In this document: positions 7,516 through 13,438 of the stretch, in pieces
Numbering within the stretch: the first letter of the stretch is position 1
Layout: the number at the start of each line of letters is the position of its first letter
Source: Methylophaga sp.
GTDB taxonomy: Bacteria; Pseudomonadota; Gammaproteobacteria; Nitrosococcales; Methylophagaceae
Direction of reading: 5' to 3'
NCBI GenBank assembly: GCA_014762585.1
Contig: JABURN010000206.1
Location: 1 to 14,806 of the forward strand
DNA length: 14,806 bases
Program-made: the position numbers and the translations under genes
Notes under the pieces: model-generated
Seen by the model: the letters and a program-made list of their open reading frames with translations, nothing else
Databases searched by the model: none
What the model was told of the DNA's origin: nothing

Positions 7516-8022
7516 ATGTCTGCGCTGTCTGTTTTGTCACCCCTTTCCCGCTGCCTGCCGCTGCTGTTGATGCTGGCCCTGATGGCAGGCTGTAGCAGCA
7601 GTCCCAAAGTGCCCTCACCAGCTTTTGAACCCGGTGTAGCACCAGGCTCGCCGGATACAGGTGCTACGCTGTCACGACTGTATCAGCAACATGACGACTG
7701 GCGTGGCACGCCCTACCGTCTTGGCGGCCAGAGTCGCAGTGGTGTAGATTGCTCTGCTTTTGTGCAAATGACTTACCGGGATGTGTTTGGTCTCAAACTG
7801 CCGCGAACCACCTCACAGCAGTTCCTTGTCGGCCAGCCCATCAGCAAGACCGATCTACAGCCAGGGGATCTGGTGTTTTTCCGCAACGGCAATCATGTCG
7901 GTATTTATCTGCAAAACGACCGTTTTCTGCATGCCTCGACCCGTTTAGGTGTCACTATTTCCAGCATGAATAATGTTTACTGGTCACGAAAATACTGGCG
8001 CTCGATAAGGATCAGGCCATAG
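7516..8022 (+). CDS. NlpC/P60-family lipoprotein, probable peptidoglycan endopeptidase
   Basis: This encodes 168 residues. Residues 1-25 form a lipoprotein signal ending in the lipobox LMAGC, with Cys26 as the lipidation site. Ser27 and Ser28 follow, so outer-membrane sorting is expected. After a proline-rich linker, the NlpC/P60 domain spans about 50-168. The catalytic cysteine is in SGVDCSAFVQ (Cys79), a histidine in NGNHVGIYL (His127), and a third polar residue is probably His139 in FLHAST. LQPGDLVFF is also typical. Such enzymes (E. coli MepS, NlpC) cut peptide cross-links or stem peptides in the cell wall. Length equals that of MepS-type proteins. The ATG at 7516 has no recognisable Shine-Dalgarno (AAATAAATAAA precedes it), so expression may be low, or the start may be supported by the A-rich leader. 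Confidence 0.93.
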   Translation: MSALSVLSPLSRCLPLLLMLALMAGCSSSPKVPSPAFEPGVAPGSPDTGATLSRLYQQHDDWRGTPYRLGGQSRSGVDCSAFVQMTYRDVFGLKLPRTTSQQFLVGQPISKTDLQPGDLVFFRNGNHVGIYLQNDRFLHASTRLGVTISSMNNVYWSRKYWRSIRIRP

Positions 8023-8036
8023 CGTTTTTAAAGATT

Positions 8037-8450
8037 TCAGGGTTCAGTTTGAGACACTGAATACGTCGTTTCCGAAATACTGACTGACAGTGAAACCGGC
8101 TCAGAGCTGTCGATACTGATAACGACAGGAATCAACGGATAACGCGCCTTCTGATTGCGTTGCTGAAAAAATTTCTGATTTCTCAGTACCAGCCTGTAAA
8201 CGCCTTGGTGATCATCGCCCGCGAGAAAACCCTCAATCTTCCCCTGTTGATTGCTGACCTGACTGTCTACCAGCCGCCAGGTCGAGCGGGTTTCGCTGAA
8301 ATGAAACAGCACGACCTGCATGCCCTCAATCGCCTCGCCTGAGTCAGCATCGGTCAGGCTCAAGCTCAATTGTGGGTCTGCTTCCCTGGCCTGAAGCTGA
8401 GCAGCCACCAGGAAAAAGCATATTAATAAGAGTGCTTCAGGCCGCATCAC
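8037..8450 (-). CDS. Secreted transthyretin-fold protein resembling 5-hydroxyisourate hydrolase but without its active site
   Basis: This encodes 137 residues from GTG 8450 or ATG 8447. The GTG overlaps the preceding gene's stop (GTGA), so the two are translationally coupled. Residues 1-21 form a signal peptide (LLLICFFLVAAQLQA). The mature part follows the HIUase/transthyretin pattern: SLTDADSGEAIEGMQVVLFH (31-50) for the family's 'HVLD…G.PA.GV.V.L', STWRLVDSQVSNQQGKI, YRLVLRNQKFF (85-95), and RYPLIPVVISID (103-114). The ending TTYSVS (128-133) stands where HIUase has STYRGS. The catalytic residues are missing by my hand alignment: the first His is Ser31, the Arg after the turn is Lys, the His before the last strand is absent, and Arg of YRGS is Ser131. 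The fold is likely; ureide hydrolysis is not. The function is unknown. It is convergent with the NlpC/P60 gene, 14 nt apart. Confidence 0.7.
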   Translation of the reverse strand: MMRPEALLLICFFLVAAQLQAREADPQLSLSLTDADSGEAIEGMQVVLFHFSETRSTWRLVDSQVSNQQGKIEGFLAGDDHQGVYRLVLRNQKFFQQRNQKARYPLIPVVISIDSSEPVSLSVSISETTYSVSQTEP

Positions 8451-8767
8451 TGGGAGCGGTAAATGGTTTCATACTCAGGATTTTCCAGCCGCGGATCATC
8501 AGCCTCGACGCACTGAAAGGTAATGTCATATCGATAGCGAACCTGATGCTGCTTGAAGATTTTAGTCACCAGCAGCGCTTTTCCCATCTCATTACAGTGA
8601 TGTTCAGCCAGACCCAGCGCAGTACCCTTGGCCGTGGTGTCATCCAGATCATTGACGGTAATGGTATAAGTCTCACCGCCCAATGTACGGACACCGGAGG
8701 TTTTGACGCCACAGGCACTGACCGCAAATAACGCAAGCAAGGTGGCAATAACAGCAGTTGTTTTCAT
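8447..8767 (-). CDS. Small lipoprotein of unknown function
   Basis: This encodes 106 residues; ATG 8765-8767 is preceded by GAGGGA. A lipoprotein signal ends in AVSACG, giving Cys19 as the lipidated residue, and Gly20 at +2 does not signal inner-membrane retention. The mature protein reads GGETYTITVNDLDDTTAKGTALGLAEHHCNEMGKALLVTKIFKQ and YRYDITFQCVEADDP. Its paired cysteines (HHCNEM and FQCVEA) could form a disulfide. Small alpha/beta outer-membrane lipoproteins with 'A…AE.HC...GK...V' patterns are common in proteobacteria, often without known function. The downstream transthyretin-fold gene overlaps by 4 nt, so the two secreted proteins are probably made together. The only promoter-like sequence upstream is a palindrome-containing site at 8814-8842. 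Confidence 0.8.
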   Translation of the reverse strand: MKTTAVIATLLALFAVSACGVKTSGVRTLGGETYTITVNDLDDTTAKGTALGLAEHHCNEMGKALLVTKIFKQHQVRYRYDITFQCVEADDPRLENPEYETIYRSQ

Positions 8768-8813
8768 TGAAATCCCTCAGCTAAAAATGCCATAAGTGCG
8801 ACCAACAAATATC

Positions 8814-8842
8814 ATTATCGTCGCATGTTCTGACTGCGACAA
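8814..8842 (-). promoter_or_regulatory. Candidate promoter with an operator-like palindrome for the lipoprotein pair
   Basis: On the minus strand TTGTCG (-35, 8837-8842) and GATAAT (-10, 8814-8819) are 17 nt apart. Within the spacer, and slightly overlapping the -35, lies a perfect 6-bp inverted repeat GTCGCA-N9-TGCGAC (8820-8825 and 8835-8840). A third TGCGAC occurs at 8797-8802, just downstream of the predicted start. The arrangement suggests a repressor site. Confidence 0.4.
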
Positions 8843-8856
8843 TCGGTTTCAGTATG

Positions 8857-9888
8857 TCAGTGAAAGAAAATCACCGTGACGCCAACGGCGTAGCTCAGTA
8901 ACACCAGCACCCCCTCGAATCCGATATTACCGAGTCCATGCCGTTCGCGACGCAGCAGGCCCAGTAATAAAATACCCACCAGCAGAATATTCAACGCCAT
9001 CCAGAAAGCCAATGTGCCAGACACCGCCTGGTAAATCGAGCCGGGCCGGTAAGCCATATCAGACAACACCAGAAACAGTACATCGAAGGTATTGCCGCCA
9101 ATGATATCGCCCACAGCCAATGCCAGAGCCCCCCGACGCACCGCGGCAATCGCAATCACCAGTTCCGGTACTGAAGTCACAACCGCGGTGAATATGGTCC
9201 CGAATAATGTCTGACTCAGACCGGTATGGCGGGTAATCGCAATCCCGGTTTCAGCAATCAGCCAGCCGCTTACCGCGACTATCAGCGCCAAAAATAGAAA
9301 TGGCAACCATAAAGCCAGTCCGGCTGAAGCCATGTTCGCAGCGGGTGGTGAGGGTTGCTCCGGCCTGGTCTCACTGGTCTCTTTGGGCGACCACATCGGC
9401 ATCTTATGCGACTGGCGCAGTAAACGCAGGCCAAACAGATAAGCTGCCAGAATCACAAAAGACAGGATATCTATCGACCAGATGGTGATTCCCGGTCCTG
9501 ACATGGCGAGCATCGGCAGCGACAACATCACTACCAGTAACACGCCCTGCATCAGGTTTTCTTCCGATGCCGCCGCATGCTCAAGGTTGGCTTTGCGGTA
9601 GAGCATATCAGCAATCACCAGAAATGTGGTCTGCGCCGCAATGCCACCAATCGCATTACCGAAGGCGAGTTCTGCCGCACCTTCCCAGGCGGAGGTGACT
9701 GAGGTAATCGTACCTGCCAGTGAAGTGATAATGCCGAGAAACACCGCGCCCAGAATCGCCTGACCCAGGCCGGTGATATAGGCCAATTGTTCAGCCCGCG
9801 CGGTCAGCCACACACCACAGACGCCGACTACGGCACCGGCCGCGAGGAAGATGATGATATTGATGCCTAAACTGAGGTCGACAAACAT
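8857..9888 (-). CDS. CaCA-family cation antiporter with a degenerate first alpha repeat
   Basis: This encodes 343 residues; ATG 9886-9888 with GGAG 7 nt upstream. About ten hydrophobic segments fall in two halves around a hydrophilic Pro-rich loop (about 160-187). This matches the internally duplicated Na+/Ca2+ exchanger superfamily. The second alpha repeat is canonical: VVTSVPELVIAIAAVRRG (236-253) then GDIIGGNTFDVLF (260-272), with Glu242 at the ion-binding position. The first reads IITSLAGTITSVTSAWEG (53-70) then GNAIGGIAAQTTF (77-89), where the family's P-E is Ala58-Gly59. The fold and inner-membrane location are secure. Ca2+/Na+ or Ca2+/H+ exchange is the family's usual role, but loss of one of the two key acidic residues makes the substrate and stoichiometry uncertain. 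It stands apart from upstream ppc, behind 703 bp of repeats. Confidence 0.87.
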   Translation of the reverse strand: MFVDLSLGINIIIFLAAGAVVGVCGVWLTARAEQLAYITGLGQAILGAVFLGIITSLAGTITSVTSAWEGAAELAFGNAIGGIAAQTTFLVIADMLYRKANLEHAAASEENLMQGVLLVVMLSLPMLAMSGPGITIWSIDILSFVILAAYLFGLRLLRQSHKMPMWSPKETSETRPEQPSPPAANMASAGLALWLPFLFLALIVAVSGWLIAETGIAITRHTGLSQTLFGTIFTAVVTSVPELVIAIAAVRRGALALAVGDIIGGNTFDVLFLVLSDMAYRPGSIYQAVSGTLAFWMALNILLVGILLLGLLRRERHGLGNIGFEGVLVLLSYAVGVTVIFFH

Positions 9889-9921
9889 GTGACTCCGGTT
9901 TGGGTTGAGGTTTTGCTTTCT

Positions 9922-9951
9922 ATCCTAGCGGGTGGGGTTGGGGGTTGTCAT
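9922..9951 (-). promoter_or_regulatory. Candidate promoter of the antiporter gene
   Basis: On the minus strand ATGACA (-35, 9946-9951) and TAGGAT (-10, 9922-9927) are separated by 18 nt. Each matches consensus at about five and four bases. The predicted leader is about 27 nt and contains the GGAG ribosome binding site. The C-rich spacer is unusual. Confidence 0.35.
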
Positions 9952-10044
9952 TGTTGATGGTTTTTTTGAGATATTTACTGCTTCGTTGAAGCACCATCGA
10001 TTTGGTACTGACTCAGAATCTTGATTTCGCCTTGATGGCGAGTC
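9952..10044 (-). other. Non-coding segment between the antiporter promoter and the left structured element
   Basis: I see no gene. Two small hairpins occur: TGCTTC-GTT-GAAGCA around 9980-9994, and TCGCC-TTGAT-GGCGA at 10027-10041. A frame of 61 codons crossing this segment has no ribosome binding site and runs into the repeat, so it is not called. Confidence 0.4.
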
Positions 10045-10206
10045 AGGGAAATGCGTGCCCATTTCCCTAACAACCCTAGGGCGCCCCAATGTGCTGGCCT
10101 GCGGCTTCACTCGTCATTCTCTTTATTCAGGCGGTCGGCTAAAACTCGCTACGCTCAAACACTAGCCGCCCTCAGACCTGAATAAAGAGCATTCCTCGCC
10201 AGCACA
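10045..10206 (-). repeat. Left copy of a structured two-hairpin element (read on the minus strand)
   Basis: Read on the minus strand from 10206: tGTGCTGGC closes with GCCAGCACa (about 10198-10206 with 10089-10097). Inside, CCTGAATAAAGAG (10177-10189) and CTCTTTATTCAGG (10119-10131) form a perfect 13-bp helix. It is capped by a 6-bp helix, CGGCTA/TAGCCG (10136-10141 with 10163-10168), holding a 21-nt loop at 10142-10162. The loop reads GTGTTTGAGCG then TAGCGAGTTT on this strand. An invariant linker follows (10080-10111, ending GGGGCGCC), then a second hairpin AGGGAAATG-GGCACG-CATTTCCCT (10045-10068). The right copy at 10314-10484 has the same plan with different stems. No open reading frame of substance is present. 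Confidence 0.85.
10080..10111. repeat. Left arm of a perfect 32-bp inverted repeat
   Basis: These 32 bp are the exact reverse complement of 10410-10441. They begin GGCGCCCCAATG and end GGCTTCACT. The arms are 298 bp apart and form the linker common to the two structured elements, which points in opposite directions in the two copies. Confidence 0.95.
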
Positions 10207-10313
10207 AACGGGGGATGCAGGGAATATTAAATACAACACGTCATCGGCGATGCTTTAGACGGAATCAAAATACTTCAGCATGTCGAATCATGCTCCGATT
10301 TAGATATCCGCTT
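10207..10313. other. Spacer between the two inverted elements
   Basis: These 107 bp are AT-richer than the surroundings and carry no gene. One hairpin, AGCATG-TCGAAT-CATGCT (10277-10294), is visible. I see no direct repeats at its ends and nothing else recognisable. Confidence 0.5.
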
Positions 10314-10484
10314 ATGTGCTGACGAGTAGCGCAGGTTTATCTGGATTAGGATTGAGCAGTGTCTGAGCGTAGCGAGTTTTGCTCAATTCCCAGATAAACT
10401 GAGCAACGCAGTGAAGCCGCAGGCCAGCACATTGGGGCGCCTTTTGTTTGGTTCGTTTATTTTGGGCGAGCAAAATAAATGAAC
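10314..10484 (+). repeat. Right copy of the structured two-hairpin element (plus strand)
   Basis: ATGTGCTG (10314-10321) closes with CAGCACAT (10425-10432). Inside, GTTTATCTGG (10335-10344) pairs with CCAGATAAAC (10390-10399), then ATTGAGCA (10351-10358) with TGCTCAAT (10380-10387). The enclosed 21-nt loop (10359-10379) reads GTGTCTGAGCG then TAGCGAGTTT and differs from the left copy at one base. The invariant linker is at 10410-10441. Nine bases later a second hairpin, GTTCGTTTATTTTG-GGCGAG-CAAAATAAATGAAC (10451-10484), has 14 pairs including one G-T wobble. The stems share no obvious sequence with those of the left copy, while the loop, the linker and the overall plan are the same. Confidence 0.85.
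10410..10441. repeat. Right arm of the perfect 32-bp inverted repeat
   Basis: This is the exact reverse complement of 10080-10111, beginning AGTGAAGCCGC and ending TTGGGGCGCC. Identity stops abruptly at both ends: 10442 and 10409 no longer match. Confidence 0.95.
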
Positions 10485-10530
10485 GCCCGCGGCAGCGCTC
10501 CCAACTCCAGTTAAGAAACCCAGTTCCGGG

Positions 10531-10581
10531 AGATTGCCACGGCATAACGGCCTCGCAATGACGCATTGCAAAGTCCGGGCA
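10531..10581. repeat. Palindromic interspersed-repeat-like sequence just downstream of ppc
   Basis: ATTGC (10533-10537) pairs with GCAAT (10555-10559), with inner GGC/GCC, and GCAATG-ACG-CATTGC lies at about 10555-10569. On the minus strand it reads CATTGCGAGG…GTGGCAATCTC, resembling the CATTGCGAG…GCAATC palindromes scattered in many proteobacterial genomes (from memory, not searched). It starts about 10 nt past the ppc stop and could stabilise or end the ppc transcript. No strong U-tract follows. The bases between 10485 and 10530 show nothing I can name. Confidence 0.5.
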
Positions 10582-10591
10582 GATATAAGAC

Positions 10592-13435
10592 CTAACCGGT
10601 ATTCCGCATCCCCGCCGAAATCGCACTAATCGTCCGTAATAATGGATCCAGCCAGCGCTGACGATCATCCTCTGACTGAGCACTATCGCGATAACGCTGC
10701 AATAACAGAATCTGCATATAGTTAATCGGATCCAGATAAGGCTCGCGCCGGCGCAGCGAGCTTTTCAGAGAAGGCAGTTCCGCCAGCAAAGAATCCGCTT
10801 CCACCACCAGCAGTACCTGTTTGACCGTCTTGTGGTATTCCGCCGCAATCAGCTCGAACACCTGCTGACCCTGGAAAGCATCTTCACAGAGCGCAGCGTA
10901 ACGGCGGGCAATATTCATATCCGCCTTGGACAGAGACATCTGGGTGTTACTCAGCAAAGCACGGAAAAATGGCCACTGTCTGACCATCTGCCGCAGAATC
11001 GCAATCTTGTCTTCATCGCCCTGATGCCAGGCTTCCAGCGCCGTGCCGATGCCATACCAGGCAGGTAATGTGTGGCGAGACTGGGCCCAGGAAAACACCC
11101 AACCGATGGCACGCACCGAGGATTTGGAACGGTCACCGGGTTTGCGGTGGGATGGCCGCGAGCCGATATTCATCATGCCGATCTCGGTAACCGGACAGAC
11201 CTCGTAGAAATAATCCAGAAAGCCCGGTGTATCTTCGGTCAGCTTGCGGTAGCTGGCTTCACCGGTTTTGGTCAGGTTCTGCATAATATCGAGATAGGCC
11301 GGTTCCACCTGGCCGATTTCGGTGACCAGACTCCGCGACGCTTTCATCAGGCCGGAGACGCCCATGCCCAGTTCATAAGCCGCGGTCTCGACGTTGCCGT
11401 ATTTGAATGACAGAACCTCGCCCTGCTCGGTGAATTTAATCTGGCCATGCACAGTACCCATCGGCTGCGACAAAATCGCATCGTGGGTCGGGCCGCCGCC
11501 GCGACCGATGGTGCCACCACGGCCATGAAACATGCGGCATTCGACTTCATGCTGCTGGGTCAGACGGGTGATTTTCTTCTGCGCCTGGAACAGGTTCCAG
11601 CCGGAGGCAAGAATACCGCCGTCCTTACAGGAATCCGAGTAGCCTAGCATCACTTCCTGCAGATTACCGGAGTCTGACAGTAAACGGCGGTAAACCGGAT
11701 TTTCCAGCAAAGAGGACATCACCGGCTCGATATGGCCCAAATCCTCAATGGTCTCAAACAGTGGCGCGACGCGGACATGACAGAAACTGTCGCCATTGTC
11801 ATTGAAGCCGCATAATCCGGCAAAGCGCGCCAATGTCAGCACTTCCAGAATATGACTGGCTTCATGCGTCATCGAAATCACATAACTGCCGAAAGCCTTG
11901 CTGCTGACCTCACTGTGCAGGCGTGTCATCAGGCTGAAGACATTAAGCACTTCCTGATTATCGGAGTTCAGTGTCGGCAAGGCCGGCAGACTGGGCTGTG
12001 ACAATAGCTGGGTGAGCAGCTGTTGGCGCCCTGCTTCATCCAGATTGAGGTAATCCTGTTCAAGATCGGTCGCTTTCAACACCTCGGCCAGGGTCTCGCT
12101 ATGACGGGTCGATTCCTGGCGGATATCCAGATGATAGAGATAAAAGCCGAAGGTTTCGACCAGACGGATGAGATCATTTAGCTCGGCACCGGCGAGTTCC
12201 TTGTCACCGTTTTCCACCAGCGACTCGTAAATAAGATTGAGATCGGCCAGCAGTTCATCTTCATTGGCATAGGCCAGACCCAGCGCGGTGGGTTCCAGGT
12301 CCGGGCGGAAATACTGCTGCAACAGGCGCAGATTGTCTTCCAGCCGGTGGCGCATCATGTAGAGCTTGCGGCGGTAGGGCTCATTCAGGAAACGATCGGG
12401 CTTGGCGCGGAAGGCCCCGGCATAGCGCTTTTCAGACTCGGCGATATCTTCCGCCAGCGCATCGCTGATCCAGCACAAAGGCTGGGAGTGGGTCAGGATA
12501 TAACTCAGCTTGGTCACATCCTCCAGATAACGGCGAATCACGGTGCGCTTTTGCAATTGAATCGCCATTTCAGTGGTTTCAGCGGTGACATATGGATTGC
12601 CATCGCGATCACCACCAATCCAGGAGCCGAACTTCACAAAGCCAGGGACTTTAAAGGCCTGGCCGGCCTCTATCTCGTCGCTGTAAACGCGACGGATTGC
12701 ATTCTCCAGGTTACGGTAAGTGCGCGGCACCGCGTCGAACAGACTGACATTGAAGTAATACAGGCCGTTTTTAATTTCATCGCGTACGGTCGGTTTGACC
12801 GCCCGCACTTCATCGGTGGACCACAACAGTTGAATCTGGCGCTTGATCTCCTTGCGAGTGCGCTCTTCGTCAAAAGCAGTAAGCGGCTCATTGGTCAGTT
12901 GTTCATCGAGCAGAAAGATGCGACGCAGAATTTCCATCACTGTGCGCCGTTTGGACTCGGTCGGATGTGCGGTGAACACCGGCATATAGACCAGCGAGTC
13001 GAGTAAGGGCTGTAACTGGGCCAGCGACACACCCGCCTGCTTGAACTGACGCAGGGTATCCAGATAGGAACCTTCCCACAGGTCGCCACCGTTACGCAGT
13101 TGCGTCATCCGGTTGTGATAATTAAAGGCCTCTTCTGCCGTGTTGAGCAGACTGAAATACATGCTGAAGGCGCGAATCACCTCGCGTAGCGTGGTTTCAT
13201 CCAGTGTGTTGAGAAAACCCAGCAGCTCGGTTCGCAGACCGGCGTTATCGTCCTTGCGCAGATTGATAAAACCTTTGCGCAGCCGTTCCACTGTCTCAAA
13301 CACTTCGCGCCCGGCGCGTTCATCAATCACCTCGCCCAGAATATGACCGAGAAAACGCACATGCTGGCGCAGTTCCTTGTCGCTGAGCAAAGACAATTTT
13401 TCGACTGTACTGAGTACAGGCTGATAGTCAGTCAT
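10592..13435 (-). CDS. ppc: Phosphoenolpyruvate carboxylase
   Basis: This enzyme carboxylates phosphoenolpyruvate with bicarbonate to oxaloacetate, replenishing the citric acid cycle and feeding the aspartate family (substrate for the hom/thrC branch here). It has 947 residues, somewhat longer than the E. coli enzyme (883), and is intact. Landmarks: FTAHPTESKRRTV with catalytic His157, SWIGGDRDGNPYVT (271-284), YLYHLDIRQES (432-442), MLGYSDSCKDGG (596-607), the active-site glycine loop MFHGRGGTIGRGGGPTH (635-651), EIGMMNIGSRPSHRKP, and the conserved C-terminal end GMRNTG. That terminus contributes to the aspartate/malate allosteric site in characterised enzymes. ATG 13433-13435 lies 3 nt after the glgA stop with only a weak ribosome binding site, so translation probably couples to glgA. 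Downstream are the repeat elements of 10045-10581. Confidence 0.98.
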   Translation of the reverse strand: MTDYQPVLSTVEKLSLLSDKELRQHVRFLGHILGEVIDERAGREVFETVERLRKGFINLRKDDNAGLRTELLGFLNTLDETTLREVIRAFSMYFSLLNTAEEAFNYHNRMTQLRNGGDLWEGSYLDTLRQFKQAGVSLAQLQPLLDSLVYMPVFTAHPTESKRRTVMEILRRIFLLDEQLTNEPLTAFDEERTRKEIKRQIQLLWSTDEVRAVKPTVRDEIKNGLYYFNVSLFDAVPRTYRNLENAIRRVYSDEIEAGQAFKVPGFVKFGSWIGGDRDGNPYVTAETTEMAIQLQKRTVIRRYLEDVTKLSYILTHSQPLCWISDALAEDIAESEKRYAGAFRAKPDRFLNEPYRRKLYMMRHRLEDNLRLLQQYFRPDLEPTALGLAYANEDELLADLNLIYESLVENGDKELAGAELNDLIRLVETFGFYLYHLDIRQESTRHSETLAEVLKATDLEQDYLNLDEAGRQQLLTQLLSQPSLPALPTLNSDNQEVLNVFSLMTRLHSEVSSKAFGSYVISMTHEASHILEVLTLARFAGLCGFNDNGDSFCHVRVAPLFETIEDLGHIEPVMSSLLENPVYRRLLSDSGNLQEVMLGYSDSCKDGGILASGWNLFQAQKKITRLTQQHEVECRMFHGRGGTIGRGGGPTHDAILSQPMGTVHGQIKFTEQGEVLSFKYGNVETAAYELGMGVSGLMKASRSLVTEIGQVEPAYLDIMQNLTKTGEASYRKLTEDTPGFLDYFYEVCPVTEIGMMNIGSRPSHRKPGDRSKSSVRAIGWVFSWAQSRHTLPAWYGIGTALEAWHQGDEDKIAILRQMVRQWPFFRALLSNTQMSLSKADMNIARRYAALCEDAFQGQQVFELIAAEYHKTVKQVLLVVEADSLLAELPSLKSSLRRREPYLDPINYMQILLLQRYRDSAQSEDDRQRWLDPLLRTISAISAGMRNTG

Positions 13436-13438
13436 AGA

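Noticed and set aside
6780..7520. Invertible DNA segment controlled by the recombinase-like gene
   Set aside because: I found no inverted recombination sites flanking the gene or the neighbouring promoter, and the protein lacks the catalytic serine.
9925..10110. Open frame of 61 codons on the minus strand beside the antiporter gene
   Set aside because: It starts within the left 32-bp repeat arm and covers the second hairpin of the left element; its composition is not protein-like and it has no Shine-Dalgarno.
10080..10441. Insertion sequence with terminal inverted repeats
   Set aside because: No transposase frame lies between the arms, no target duplication was seen at either end, and the homology between the halves continues inward as loops and helices. 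Two inverted structured units fit better. A MITE-like origin remains possible and is covered in findings.
10312..10683. Open frame of 123 codons on the minus strand overlapping the end of ppc
   Set aside because: It runs through the right structured element and 92 bases into ppc and has no ribosome binding site. Its protein is a translation of the repeat (segments like the hypothetical proteins often mis-called in such repeats). Stem and loop structure explains the sequence better.
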